64,000 nucleotides of DNA. It comes from Candidatus Zixiibacteriota bacterium. Lineage in GTDB: Bacteria; Zixibacteria; MSB-5A5; GN15; FEB-12. Of this stretch, positions 19,171-29,043 are shown piece by piece. The stretch lies in contig JAVEYB010000001.1 of the NCBI GenBank assembly GCA_034003725.1, forward strand, positions 580,641-644,640. Reading direction: 5' to 3'. The notes beneath the pieces are model-generated. The model saw nothing but the letters and a program-made list of their open reading frames with translations, had not been told where the DNA came from and searched no databases. Every line of letters starts with the position of its first letter. Within the stretch, counting starts at the first letter, position 1. Both the position numbers and the translations under genes were made by a program.

Positions 19171-22100
19171 ATGAAACATCTGCTACGTCTCTGGGCACTT
19201 TCCGTGCTGGTAGCCACGACAGCTGCAGCGCAGAAAGACGCGGACGGCTATGTCGGCCCGAACGGTCTTCGGTCCTCCAGTGCCGTCACCACGTATCGTG
19301 ACAACGGGAACGGAGTACCCTCGTATGTTGAAGGAACCCTGTCTTCCCCGGTGAAAGCCGCCGATCAGGTTGCCGCGTCGATGCAGTTCTTCGAGGAGCA
19401 CAGAGGGGCTTACCGGATGGCCAATCCGGCGGACGAACTCGTGCTGAAGCGGATCGACCGCGATGATCTCGGCATGAGCCACGTGCGATTCACACAACAG
19501 CATCTCGGTCTGCGCGTGATCGGCGGAGACTTGATTACACATTTTGACGCGCGCGGCACACTTCGCACGGTCAACGGGAATTACGTACCTGACATCGATC
19601 TCGACGTTACCACGAAGTACTCGGTGGCAGAGGCGACGGAAATCGCCAGGACCGATCTGAAGAGCTTTTTCGGCGAGGCTTCCCCGGACACGCCGGAGCT
19701 GGTCGTGTTCCCGTGGGAAGGTTCGACCTACCTGGCCTGGCGGATGTTTTTGATGTCGGATACGCCGATGGGTCGCTGGGAGTATTTCGTTGACGCCACG
19801 ACCGGAGAGGTGGTCTACAAAGCGAACCGCATCATGGATGCGGAAGAGACGGCGGCTATCGGGACCGGGGTCGGTGTGATGGGCGACACGCTGATACATG
19901 TCGATACGGATTTCGACGGTTCGACGTACCGCATGCTTGATTACACGCGCCGGGCCAACAACGACATTCACGGTCACGGCGGGCAGATGCCGCCATCGGG
20001 CTATATCCAGACCAACGTTGCGGGCTCGTCGTTGCCGGGCACGCTGGCGACCGATGCGGACAATTTCTGGAACGATCCCAACACTCAGTCTCCGGCCGTG
20101 AGCGGACATGTGTACACGTCGCTGGTGTACGATTATCTGCTGAGCCATTTCGGACGGAACGGGTACAACGGCGCCGGAGCATCGATGCTGACGATCGTGA
20201 ACTACTCGGGCGACGGCGACGACAACGCGTACTGGGACGGCAGCCGAATCGTGGTCTGGAGCTGGAGTTCGGGGTGGCGGTCGCTGGCGGGTTGTCCGGA
20301 TGTGATCGCACACGAGTGGGGTCACGCGGTGACCGAGTATTGTTCGGACCTCGTGTACGAGAAGGAGGCTGGGGCGCTGAACGAGTCGTTTTCGGACATG
20401 ATCGGGGCGGCGTTCGAATTTGCGCATGATTCCATGGACGTTCCCGACTGGCTGATGGGCGAGAACGGGCGGACGACCGGGGCGGGTTTCCGCGACATGG
20501 CGAATCCGCATGCGGCCGGCGACCCCGACACGTACGGCACAGGCGACCCATATTGGGTGGACGTGGTGAACTGTTCGCCCAGCTGGCTGAACGACTACTG
20601 CGGAGTGCACACGAATTCGGGCGTGGGCAACAAGTGGTATTACCTGCTATCCGACGGGGGCGTGCACAACGGCCAGTCGGTAACAGGAATCGGCCCCCAG
20701 AATGCCATCCTCGTGGCCTACCGCGCCAACGCTTTCTACTGGACGTCGACCACGACGTATCATGAGGCGGCGCTGGCGACGATAACGGCGGCCAACGATC
20801 TCGATCCCACAGGTGACTGGGCGCAGTCGGTAGCCAACGCGTGGGAAGCGGTGAATGTCGACGTTCCGGGTCCGGAGATCTATTTCCAGTATCCGGCCGG
20901 GTTGCCGTCGATCGTCCCGCCGGGCGAGCCGACGACGTTTGACGTCACGATCGGCAGCCTGCTGGGCGGGACGCCGGTTCCGGGCAGCGGGCAGCTTCAC
21001 TATTCAATCGACGGCGCACCGTTCACGGCGGTGCCGATGACGGAGATTTCTTCCACGCAGTACGAGGCCACTCTCCCCTCGGCGGCGTGTAACAGCTTGA
21101 TTGCGTACTATGTGAGCGCGCAGGAGACGACCTCGGGCACGTACTACGACCCGGACCCGAGTGCACCGGCACAGGCGATTGTAGCGTTGTCCGAGACGGT
21201 TACGTTCGCCGACAACTTCCAGACCGATCTCGGCTGGACAGTCGCAGGCGACGCGAGTGGCGGCCAGTGGGGACGCGCGGTCCCGAACGGCGGCGGCGAT
21301 CGCGGTGATCCGCCGACTGACTACGATGGATCCGGCGCCTGCTACCTGACCGGTCCCGGCGACGGAGACACGGATGTCGACGGCGGCACGACGCGGTTGT
21401 ATTCGCCGACGATTGACCTGTCGGCAGGCGACGGCCGAATCAGTTATGCGCGCTGGTACTCCAATAATTTCGGAGCCGACCCCAACAACGATTTGATGTA
21501 CGTGTATATCTCCAACGACAACGGGACGAACTGGACGCTGGTAGAGTCGATCGGTCCGTCGGTGCAGGCCGGCGGCGGCTGGAATGTCCATTCGTTTTTC
21601 GCGAGCGAGTTCGTCACGCCTACGGCGACGATGAAAGTGCGATTCGATGCCGGCGATCTGAACAGCGGCTCGGTGATCGAAGCGGCGGTTGATGCGTTCA
21701 GTGTCACTATTTACGAGTGTGACCTTGCGACTCCGTCGATCGTTACGACATCGATTCCCGACTGGACCGAGGGCGGCTACATGGAAGAGCAGCTTCAGTC
21801 GACGGGCGGCACGGGGTCGCACACATGGAGCGACAAATTCGGCGACCTGTCCGGCACGGGGCTGAGTTTGTCTTCGACGGGGCTTCTCAGCGGCACACCG
21901 CTCGCGGCGGGAGAGATTTCGTTCACGGCCGAGGTGACGGATGAGTCGGCGCAGACCGATGAGCAGGCCTACTCCTTCACGATCAACCAGCCGATGACGA
22001 TTACGTCGACGACGCTTCCCGAGTGGACGGCCGGACAGGCGTACAATCAGAGCCTGACGGTGTCAGGCGGCACCGGCGTGAAAACGTGGAGCGATATCAA

Positions 22101-22725
22101 CGGCGATCTGGCCGGAACGGGATTGACGGTGAATGCAAACGGTACGGTCACCGGCACGCCGGTGTCGGCGCAGGTGATCAACTTCACCGCAGCGGTATCC
22201 GACAACGGCGGCGGCAGCGCGCAGCAGCCCGTGAGCGTCACGATCAATCCGATGGTGTCGATCGTGACGGCATCGCTGGACAACGCGCGGCAGGGCTCGG
22301 CGTATTCATCGCAGCTCGAAGGTACGGGCGGTACGGGCGTCAAGACGTGGGCCGATATCAACAGCGATCTGGTGGGGACGGGGCTCTCGTTGACGACGGA
22401 CGGCCTTTTGTCGGGCACTCCGGGCGACACCGGTGTGATCGAGTTCATGGTCCGGTACCGTGACGAAGCGGGGAGCCAGGCGTTCCAGGTGTTGTTGCTT
22501 ACGGTCGACCCGCCGTACATCTGCGGCGACGTCAACAACGACCAGATCGGTCCGGACCTTGCGGATTTGATTTACCTCGTAAACTACCTGTTTTCGGGAG
22601 GCGAGGCGCCGACCTATCCGGGGGCAGCCGACGCGACCGGCGAGGGTGAGGTCGATTTGTCGGATTTGATCTACCTCGTGAATTATCTGTTTGAGGGTGG
22701 ACCGGTGCCGACGTGCGGAAGTTAG
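19171..22725 (+). CDS. Secreted M4 (thermolysin-like) metallopeptidase with Ig-like repeats and a C-terminal dockerin
   Basis: 1184 residues. The signal peptide is about residues 1-20 (LWALSVLVATTAAA). An FTP/PepSY-type propeptide covers about 45-220. The catalytic domain runs over about 225-560, with HEWGH (381-385, the HExxH zinc motif) and the third zinc ligand Glu405 in NESFSDMIG. A jelly-roll-like region follows (about 670-850). Then three putative Ig domains share the pattern GTGxKTWSDINGDLxGTGL. The tail ends in two calcium-loop repeats (GDVNNDQIGPDLADLIYLVN and GEGEVDLSDLIYLVNYLF), a type-I dockerin-like module. The enzyme degrades extracellular protein; the dockerin could anchor it to a cohesin partner, none of which lies in this window. 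Confidence 0.92.
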   Translation: MKHLLRLWALSVLVATTAAAQKDADGYVGPNGLRSSSAVTTYRDNGNGVPSYVEGTLSSPVKAADQVAASMQFFEEHRGAYRMANPADELVLKRIDRDDLGMSHVRFTQQHLGLRVIGGDLITHFDARGTLRTVNGNYVPDIDLDVTTKYSVAEATEIARTDLKSFFGEASPDTPELVVFPWEGSTYLAWRMFLMSDTPMGRWEYFVDATTGEVVYKANRIMDAEETAAIGTGVGVMGDTLIHVDTDFDGSTYRMLDYTRRANNDIHGHGGQMPPSGYIQTNVAGSSLPGTLATDADNFWNDPNTQSPAVSGHVYTSLVYDYLLSHFGRNGYNGAGASMLTIVNYSGDGDDNAYWDGSRIVVWSWSSGWRSLAGCPDVIAHEWGHAVTEYCSDLVYEKEAGALNESFSDMIGAAFEFAHDSMDVPDWLMGENGRTTGAGFRDMANPHAAGDPDTYGTGDPYWVDVVNCSPSWLNDYCGVHTNSGVGNKWYYLLSDGGVHNGQSVTGIGPQNAILVAYRANAFYWTSTTTYHEAALATITAANDLDPTGDWAQSVANAWEAVNVDVPGPEIYFQYPAGLPSIVPPGEPTTFDVTIGSLLGGTPVPGSGQLHYSIDGAPFTAVPMTEISSTQYEATLPSAACNSLIAYYVSAQETTSGTYYDPDPSAPAQAIVALSETVTFADNFQTDLGWTVAGDASGGQWGRAVPNGGGDRGDPPTDYDGSGACYLTGPGDGDTDVDGGTTRLYSPTIDLSAGDGRISYARWYSNNFGADPNNDLMYVYISNDNGTNWTLVESIGPSVQAGGGWNVHSFFASEFVTPTATMKVRFDAGDLNSGSVIEAAVDAFSVTIYECDLATPSIVTTSIPDWTEGGYMEEQLQSTGGTGSHTWSDKFGDLSGTGLSLSSTGLLSGTPLAAGEISFTAEVTDESAQTDEQAYSFTINQPMTITSTTLPEWTAGQAYNQSLTVSGGTGVKTWSDINGDLAGTGLTVNANGTVTGTPVSAQVINFTAAVSDNGGGSAQQPVSVTINPMVSIVTASLDNARQGSAYSSQLEGTGGTGVKTWADINSDLVGTGLSLTTDGLLSGTPGDTGVIEFMVRYRDEAGSQAFQVLLLTVDPPYICGDVNNDQIGPDLADLIYLVNYLFSGGEAPTYPGAADATGEGEVDLSDLIYLVNYLFEGGPVPTCGS

Positions 22726-22749
22726 TGCTTTAGGATTGGAGTGATACAC

Positions 22750-22784
22750 AGCCGCCTCGTACATACGGGGCGGCTTTCTTTTTG
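22750..22784 (+). terminator. Intrinsic terminator after the M4 peptidase
   Basis: A stem of 11 pairs with one G-T wobble (arms AGCCGCCTCGT and ACGGGGCGGCT, ACAT loop) is followed by TTCTTTTTG. Confidence 0.85.
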
Positions 22785-23245
22785 TCTTCTTTCCCCCGCC
22801 GATCCCCGTGCTCGTAGCTCTCACGCTGATTGTCTGCAACTACCTGTTTATCGTGTTGACCCACGAGCATTGTGCTGTCAGTGGTAGATATGAGCTGAGG
22901 GGGCGCGGGCACAGCGTCCGCTGTCTCGTGCGTGATCCCGCTTCGGTATCAGAAGACATTCAGCGCGATGCCGAGGCAGAAAGCTGATTCTGCATGCGGA
23001 GATGAAAGTCTGGTGACGGGCCGGGCCGGAGTATGCCGTGGAGCCGTCGTCGGCGGGCAGCCGCCTGGTGCAGACGGCGTGATATTATTCGAAAGTTCTG
23101 GGCGGGCTGTTCTATTGGTGGGTGACGTCTCCCTTTCATTTCTTTGTTTTTGGCGGAATGGCGCGGGGTGTGTGTAGGGCGGCGGAGGGGTGAGAAACGG
23201 TGTCTGCAACTTCATTCTGTCAAGGACACCGTATACTGACGGCGC
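22785..23245. other. Intergenic stretch, no gene recognised
   Basis: About 460 bases between the M4 terminator and the 3' end of the glycosyltransferase gene. The short open frames have no ribosome-binding sites or protein-like composition (one is a run of Pro and Thr). I see no tRNA, riboswitch or clear repeat. Confidence 0.5.
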
Positions 23246-24379
23246 TTATCCCGTCAACTGCCCTATCACCCGCTCCCAGCCTTCGCATTGGGCGGTGTGG
23301 GAGTATGTCAGGCGGGCGTCGGTGAGGGCTTCGCGCGCGACTGATTGGGCGAAGGCCGGGTCGGTGATATAGCGGGTCATGCAGGCGGCCAGCTCGGCAT
23401 CATCGTGCGGCTCGTACAAGAGGCCGTTGCGTTCGTGTTTTATCTGCGAAATTGTCCCCCCGGCGCGCGTGCCGGTGACGGGCAGGCCGGACGCAAACGC
23501 TTCGATCACGACCATGCCGGCGGTCTCGGACTCCGACGGCAGCACAAATTGATCGAGCGCGGCGTACGCGTACTCCGGTTCCTTCTGGTGGGGACGGAAG
23601 TGAACGAAATCGTTCAGGTTGAGTTCGGAGACGAGTTTTTCGAGGTACTCGGCATAGCCGGTTTCTTCGCGGTGCGTTTTGTCGCCGATCAGCGCCAGGT
23701 GTATCCGGTGTCCATCAGCGTGCAGTCTCCGGAGCGCCTTGATGGCGGTGTCCTGGCATTTTTTGCGGTCGAGGCGGCCGACCACGCCGGCGATATAGGG
23801 ATCGGGCGGCAGGTTCAACCGCAGCCGTGACTCGTGCTTGTCGGGCTTGAGTTCCTGAAAGCGGTCGAGTTCGATACCGCGCGGTATGATGTGGATTTTC
23901 TCACGGGGGACAATGGTCTTTTCGAGAACGCGGTCGGCCAGCCATTGCACGGGCGTGATCCAGGCATCAAAGTGCCCGTACTCCCACGCATGGAAGGGGT
24001 CCTTTTTGTCGGCGCCGATATGCATGTGCTGCGAGTAGATGATCTTGAAGTATTTTCGGGTGACGAGTTTGGCGAGGACGCCGAGGAACATGTCTTTGCT
24101 CTGGTGGAGCGAGAGGATGCGGACGTTGTCTTCTTTGATGAGATTTCCGAGGCGTGTGGCATTGAGGACGTCGCCGAATTTGAATTCGGATTTGACGGCG
24201 CGTTTTTTGACTTCGAATTCATCGGCGTGGGCGTACATCCGTGATTCGGGGTGGGCGTAGACCACGGTATCCCAGCCGCGGAAGCGCATCCATCGGAGGA
24301 AACGCAGAACGTTCATTTCCAATCCTCCCCAGGAGCGGGAGGAGCAGTAGGAGCCGATGGCGAAGTCGCGATGTGTCAT
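23246..24379 (-). CDS. Family 4 (GT-B fold) glycosyltransferase
   Basis: 377 residues, no membrane segment. The N-terminal Rossmann half begins FAIGSYCSSRSWGGLEMNVL, with the glycine-rich acceptor loop. The C-terminal half carries PYIAGVVGRLDRKKCQDTAI and the nucleotide-sugar signature LPSESETAGMVVIEAFASGLPV (E-x7-E). This architecture is that of GT4 retaining glycosyltransferases acting on lipopolysaccharide, exopolysaccharide or glycolipids. It lies 27 bases downstream of the S9 peptidase on the same strand, so probably in one operon with it and the OPT transporter, although no functional link is obvious. The sugar donor and acceptor are unknown. Confidence 0.88.
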   Translation of the reverse strand: MTHRDFAIGSYCSSRSWGGLEMNVLRFLRWMRFRGWDTVVYAHPESRMYAHADEFEVKKRAVKSEFKFGDVLNATRLGNLIKEDNVRILSLHQSKDMFLGVLAKLVTRKYFKIIYSQHMHIGADKKDPFHAWEYGHFDAWITPVQWLADRVLEKTIVPREKIHIIPRGIELDRFQELKPDKHESRLRLNLPPDPYIAGVVGRLDRKKCQDTAIKALRRLHADGHRIHLALIGDKTHREETGYAEYLEKLVSELNLNDFVHFRPHQKEPEYAYAALDQFVLPSESETAGMVVIEAFASGLPVTGTRAGGTISQIKHERNGLLYEPHDDAELAACMTRYITDPAFAQSVAREALTDARLTYSHTAQCEGWERVIGQLTG

Positions 24380-24406
24380 TGCGCACGACCGAAGAGCGAC
24401 GGCCGG

Positions 24407-26494
24407 TCAGTTTCCGGCCGGTTGCAGGGCGCTGTAATCGATCTCGAAATCGGGCGGCGGGCCGCCGGGTCCGAGCAGGTAGTGCTCGAACCACCGCATC
24501 GTGCGGAGGTGCGAGTCGTAGCGCGCAGCTGCTTTTTCCGTACCGTGCGGTTCATCCTGATACACCACGAGACGAACCGGGGCGTTGCCGTGAGTCTTGA
24601 GATACCGGTACAATTCCATCGACTGGCTCGGATGCACGCGGGTATCGTTTTCGCCGTGGAGGATAAGCAACGGGGTGCGCGAGTTGTGGGCGTGGTAGAT
24701 CGGACTTCGTTCGAGATAGAACTGCCAGTTGTCCCACGGCCAGGTACGGGCATGCGAGTAGTACATCTCCATCGGGATGTCGGTGGTGCCGAACTTGGAG
24801 GTCAGGTCGGCGACGCCGGCGCCCATGACGCCGCAGGCGAATCGTTCGCTGAGGGCGGTGGCTGCCCAGGCGGTGGCATAGCCGCCGTATGACCGTCCGG
24901 TAATGCCGATCCTGGCCGAATCCGCGACACCCAGTGTAACGAGATGATCGACGGCGTCAACGAGGTCGTTGAACTCACCGCCGGCGTAGTCGGCCTGGCC
25001 CAGTTTCGAAAACTCGATTCCCCGGCCGGTTGAACCCCGATAGTTCGGATAGAAGGTCGCGAGGCCTCGTGCGGCCGCGACCTGGCCCGGGTAGGCGTAG
25101 CTGGTAATCCAGCCATTGCGAATGTGGGACTCGGGTCCGCCGTGCACGCACAGAATAAGCGGATACCGTCTCCCCTGCTCGTAGCCGAGCGGATAGACCA
25201 GGATCCCCTGCAGTGCGAGTCCGTCGCGGGATTCGTATTCGATCACTTCCTGTCGGCCAAAGTCGATGCGGTCGAGCTGCGGATTGGTGACGGTAATTCG
25301 TTTCGGCGACGGTACAGAGTCGTTTGGAGCGAACGTAAACAGCTCGCCCGGATGAGTCGGTGCATTGCCGACCAGTGCGCCGGCAGTTCCGTCGGCCGAT
25401 ACGGCCAGAGAAGTAAATACCGGACCGGTCTCCAACAACGTGGTTGTTTTTGAAGACCCATCGATTGAGATATGCCCGAGAGCGCTGTTTACTCCGATGT
25501 CTGAAAGGAACACAAGCGTTCCGTTATCTGTCCAGGCTACTTGGGAGACGTGGCCGGTGAAGTCTGCGATCAGCTTCGTGATGGAATCGTTATCAACCGA
25601 CGCCAGCCACAACTCGCCTTCGGACGGGTCATTGATATCGGCGCCGGCGATGAATGCGAGATGCGAACCATCGGGGCTGAACGCCATCCGGCCAAGCTTG
25701 CCGGGGGTTTCGTACTGCCGGACAGTTGATCCGTCTCTGGCATCAACCAGCGTAATTTTGCGGGACATGTAACGATCATCAATCGATGGGGTGGGCGCAA
25801 CGGTGGTCGCAAGCAAGCGACCATCGGGGCTCCACAGCAGCTGGTGGGCAGAGCCGTTGAGTTCGACCCTTGTTGGGGCCGTCGTACTGTCGGAGGTGTT
25901 GTAGAGCCAGAGGCGGACGGCGGTCCAATCCTCTTCAAAAACCTGCTGATCGAAGCCACGCTCACGGGAGCGCTTGACCGGGTCGGAGATGGTGTCTTTG
26001 GCAAGAAAGGCGACCACCCAATTGTCGGGAGACCATGCGTAGTCGGTAATGTCCGAAGAAAACTCGAGCAATACTCGGGACTCACCGCCGGTCGCGGGGA
26101 TATACCACAGCGCCTTGTGTTTGTTTTCGTCGCGCTTCGCAAGATAGCAGATACCCGTTCCGTCGGGTGTGAACGACGGCGTAGAAACCGTTGCATCACC
26201 CGTGACAAACGGTCTGGACAGGCCGCTGCGGTCGTCAACGTAGAGATGGAAGAATGATTTGCCGTCTTCTTCGGCGAACGGATTGCGAGGGACCGCGACC
26301 GTGTAAGCGATCAGGCTGCCGTCGGGAGACACTGCCGCAGACGAGACGGCGCGAAGCTGCGCCACCAATTCAGGCGTCATCACATCGGCCCAGACAATCG
26401 GGGTCGACACCATGATTATGAGGGCCGTCAGCCAACAACGACCCAACCGAGACACATTACAGCACATCATGCGAGTACATCCTATAAAGAGCAT
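24407..26494 (-). CDS. Secreted S9 family peptidase (acylaminoacyl/dipeptidyl peptidase type)
   Basis: 695 residues from the first possible start; internal Met codons a few residues in are alternatives. A hydrophobic segment (CWLTALIIMVSTPIVWA) is a likely signal peptide. The first 400 residues form a beta-propeller with WD40-like/TolB blades (AAVSPDGSLIAYT, WSPDGRLLATTV, FSPDGSHLAFIAG). The catalytic alpha/beta-hydrolase domain has the nucleophile in TGRSYGGYAT (Ser535), the acid in HGENDTRVHPSQS and the base in PHGTEKA. Such enzymes clip short peptides. Being next to an OPT oligopeptide transporter (24 bases upstream) is good evidence for a peptide-uptake role. Confidence 0.9.
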   Translation of the reverse strand: MLFIGCTRMMCCNVSRLGRCWLTALIIMVSTPIVWADVMTPELVAQLRAVSSAAVSPDGSLIAYTVAVPRNPFAEEDGKSFFHLYVDDRSGLSRPFVTGDATVSTPSFTPDGTGICYLAKRDENKHKALWYIPATGGESRVLLEFSSDITDYAWSPDNWVVAFLAKDTISDPVKRSRERGFDQQVFEEDWTAVRLWLYNTSDSTTAPTRVELNGSAHQLLWSPDGRLLATTVAPTPSIDDRYMSRKITLVDARDGSTVRQYETPGKLGRMAFSPDGSHLAFIAGADINDPSEGELWLASVDNDSITKLIADFTGHVSQVAWTDNGTLVFLSDIGVNSALGHISIDGSSKTTTLLETGPVFTSLAVSADGTAGALVGNAPTHPGELFTFAPNDSVPSPKRITVTNPQLDRIDFGRQEVIEYESRDGLALQGILVYPLGYEQGRRYPLILCVHGGPESHIRNGWITSYAYPGQVAAARGLATFYPNYRGSTGRGIEFSKLGQADYAGGEFNDLVDAVDHLVTLGVADSARIGITGRSYGGYATAWAATALSERFACGVMGAGVADLTSKFGTTDIPMEMYYSHARTWPWDNWQFYLERSPIYHAHNSRTPLLILHGENDTRVHPSQSMELYRYLKTHGNAPVRLVVYQDEPHGTEKAAARYDSHLRTMRWFEHYLLGPGGPPPDFEIDYSALQPAGN

Positions 26495-26518
26495 GACACC
26501 CCGGCTTCAGGGAGGGTC

Positions 26519-28486
26519 TCATTTCGAGCGCGCACCCGTTCGCCGGAAGAGGAGATAACCAAGCACTGCAAACACGGCAAGTGAGGTCAGGCTGCCAAAC
26601 GGTTCGGCCCAACTCACGCCGATACCTTCGGGTTTCGCGAAAAAGAACGCCCAGAGCGAGATGCCGACGCCCATGAGTCCCTCGCCGCCGATGAGACCGG
26701 AACTGAAGAGGATGCCACGTTCGCGACATTCCTCCTGCCGGCTTGCGTCATGACGGTTTCGGTAATCGACATAGCGGCGGATCAGGCCGCCGATAAAGAT
26801 CGGGGTCATGGTCGATACCGGCAGGTACAGCCCAACGGCGAACGGCAGCGACGGTAAGGCGAGCAGTTCGATGATAACGCCGAGGGCGACCCCGATGAAG
26901 ACAAGACCCCACGGGATGCCCGAGGAGAGCACACCCTCGATGATGGTTTTGATCAGGGTCGCCTGAGGGGCGGGCAGTTCGGTCGATCCGAAGGTGTACG
27001 TCTTCGCGAGGATGATTACCGCAGCACAGACGGCGGCGGCCGAGGTCACGGCGCCGATGATCTCGCCGAGCTGTTGACGTCGGGGGGTAGCGCCGACCAG
27101 ATAGCCCGTTTTCAGGTCCTGCGAGGTATCCCCGGCGATTGACGCCGCCACGGCCACCACGGTCCCGACCGTGAGTACGGTCGCCTTGCCGATCGCATCG
27201 GTCCAGCCGAGCGCGACGAAAATCATGCTGACGACAAGCAGGGTGACGATAGTCATTCCCGACGTCGGGTTGGAGGACACGCCGACCAGTCCGACGATCC
27301 GGGATGACACGGTGACAAAGAAGAATCCGAACACCGCAATCAACGGCGCCGCCACGAGGCGCATTTTCATGGTGGCATCCATGCCCAGCACGTGCGGGAT
27401 GAAGGCAAGCGCGCCGACGATGACGAGCGCCCCAATACCGACCCACTTCAGTGAGAGGTCGCGGTCGGTGCGGTCAGATTCGAGACGGGCGGTCGATGGT
27501 CCCGCACCAAGACCCGCCTGCACCTGGTTGATCCCGATTTTGAAGGAGGCGATAATGGTGGGTATTGACCGGATGATCGTGATTACGCCTCCGAATGCGA
27601 CCGCCCCGGCGCCAATGTAGCGAATGTAGCTGGTCCAGATTTCCGACGGGGACATGGCGCTGATAGTCTTGACGGTTTCCGGGACGAGCGGCGCCACCAG
27701 CGGTTCGCCGGCGTACGCAAGGAGCGGGATGAGCACTATCCACGAAACGAGACTTCCGGTCACCATAATCGTGGCGATGCGCGGCCCCAGTATGTAGCCG
27801 ACGGCCAGAAGAGCGGGTGTCGCTTTCAGGCCAACTTCTGCTTTTTTAATAAGAGGGAGGGTGAAATAGACCGAGTCCTTCCACAGAAACAGGAAGCCGA
27901 TACAGAGCTTATAGAGGACGCCGATTCCCAAACCGAGATACACGTTGCCGGCGCGGCCACCGCCCGATTCGCTGGCGATGAGCACTTTGGCGCACGCAGT
28001 CCCCTCGGGATACGGCAGGGTGCCGTGCTCCTTCTTTATCAGGAAGCGGCGCAGCGGAATCATGCACAGGACGCCGAGCAAACCACCAAGCATCGACAGG
28101 CCGGTCAACTGAAACAGAGACGGGTTCAATCCCCACAGATAGAGGGCGGGAATCGTGAAAATCACGCCTGACGCCAGCGACGAACTGGCCGACCCGGTCG
28201 TCTGTGCCATGTTCGTTTCCAGTATCGAGACCGAGCCGAAGAGCCCACGGGTAAGGCGGAAGAAGCCGACCGTCATAACCGCAACCGGTATCGACGTGGA
28301 GACGGTCAATCCGGCAAGCAGGCCCAGATATGCGTTGGCGGCACCGAACAGGATGCCGAATATGATGCCGGCGACGATGGACCGAATCGTAAATTCCGGC
28401 GGCTCATCGTGCGGGGAGATGTATGGGACAAAGGAATCGCCCTCGGTGGGGGCGGGTTGGCGTGATTCCGGCGTTACGTGTGTCAC
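26519..28486 (-). CDS. OPT-family oligopeptide transporter
   Basis: 655 residues from a GTG at 28484-28486, chosen because GGAGGAAC lies about 10 bases upstream; the frame extends ten codons further to a second GTG at 28516. The protein has about 14-16 hydrophobic helices. The first shows the family's NAYLGLLAGLTVSTSIPVAV, followed by ETNMAQTTGSASSSLASGVI. OPT proteins of this bacterial type import small peptides or metal chelates with protons across the inner membrane. It is the first gene of a leftward operon with the S9 peptidase and glycosyltransferase (24- and 27-base gaps). Uptake of peptides released by the secreted peptidases is the likeliest job. Confidence 0.9.
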   Translation of the reverse strand: MTHVTPESRQPAPTEGDSFVPYISPHDEPPEFTIRSIVAGIIFGILFGAANAYLGLLAGLTVSTSIPVAVMTVGFFRLTRGLFGSVSILETNMAQTTGSASSSLASGVIFTIPALYLWGLNPSLFQLTGLSMLGGLLGVLCMIPLRRFLIKKEHGTLPYPEGTACAKVLIASESGGGRAGNVYLGLGIGVLYKLCIGFLFLWKDSVYFTLPLIKKAEVGLKATPALLAVGYILGPRIATIMVTGSLVSWIVLIPLLAYAGEPLVAPLVPETVKTISAMSPSEIWTSYIRYIGAGAVAFGGVITIIRSIPTIIASFKIGINQVQAGLGAGPSTARLESDRTDRDLSLKWVGIGALVIVGALAFIPHVLGMDATMKMRLVAAPLIAVFGFFFVTVSSRIVGLVGVSSNPTSGMTIVTLLVVSMIFVALGWTDAIGKATVLTVGTVVAVAASIAGDTSQDLKTGYLVGATPRRQQLGEIIGAVTSAAAVCAAVIILAKTYTFGSTELPAPQATLIKTIIEGVLSSGIPWGLVFIGVALGVIIELLALPSLPFAVGLYLPVSTMTPIFIGGLIRRYVDYRNRHDASRQEECRERGILFSSGLIGGEGLMGVGISLWAFFFAKPEGIGVSWAEPFGSLTSLAVFAVLGYLLFRRTGARSK

Positions 28487-28669
28487 GTACGTGCAGTTCC
28501 TCCGTCGGGGTGTCACCAGTCGACTGTCACGAAACTACGATTGATGGTGCCGCCTGACAAGCGGTTTTCGGCTCCGCAGGTTTCGCGAAGACGGTCATTG
28601 AGCATTGCGGTCGCACGTGGGGCGCACTACCTTTTTCGATCAGGTCACTCGATTCCTCGGAGAATAGCT

Positions 28670-28855
28670 ATGCCAGTTACACCGATGAAGTTTAGCGATC
28701 GAGAGGACCTCAGTCCATTGTGTCCGTATTGTGAACGGTACCTGGACGAGGTCTATGTCAAGCGGCAGGGCATATCCGGCGGTGGCGGACCGGTGCTTTT
28801 CTGTCCCTTTTGTTTGAGGTTGTTGACCATTTGGGCACCCTCGGCCAAAGATTGA
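28670..28855 (+). CDS. Small zinc-ribbon protein
   Basis: 61 residues from the ATG at 28670, preceded by CGGAGAA about 7 bases upstream. Two cysteine knuckles, CPYC (near 18-21) and CPFC (near 45-48), are separated by a Gly-rich loop (GISGGGG), the pattern of a treble-clef or zinc-ribbon. The composition and ribosome-binding site favour a real gene over chance. It lies alone between the divergent OPT operon and the Rrf2 gene. I cannot assign a function. Confidence 0.55.
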   Translation: MPVTPMKFSDREDLSPLCPYCERYLDEVYVKRQGISGGGGPVLFCPFCLRLLTIWAPSAKD

Positions 28856-28991
28856 GACGGCGGACGCATTTTACAGGGGACGATCTGGCCGCGAGGGGTC
28901 ACCACGAACGGCCGCAAGCTGCTGAACAGTAATAGCATACGTCACGGCTTGGGGTTCCCGGGAATCCATGGTAAGGTGCTCAAGAAATTGC

Positions 28992-29038
28992 TTGACGGTC
29001 CGATAGAGTAATCGTATATTGACATGCGAATAAGGCAT
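28992..29038 (+). promoter_or_regulatory. Promoter and possible operator of the Rrf2 gene
   Basis: TTGACG (28992-28997), a 17-base spacer and TATATT (29015-29020) form a good promoter. Just after it, ATGC-N7-GCAT (29024-29038) is an inverted repeat. The 10-mer ACATGCGAAT here (29022-29031) recurs as ACATGCGATT at 29490-29499, before the hemerythrin gene, so it may be the regulator's site. The leader would be only about 17 bases, without a clear Shine-Dalgarno. Confidence 0.5.
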
Positions 29039-29043
29039 TACAA

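Noticed and set aside
19183-20610. 475-residue leftward frame opposite the M4 peptidase
   Set aside because: Antisense to an unmistakable metallopeptidase; composition is Arg/His/Val rich as expected from a GC shadow.
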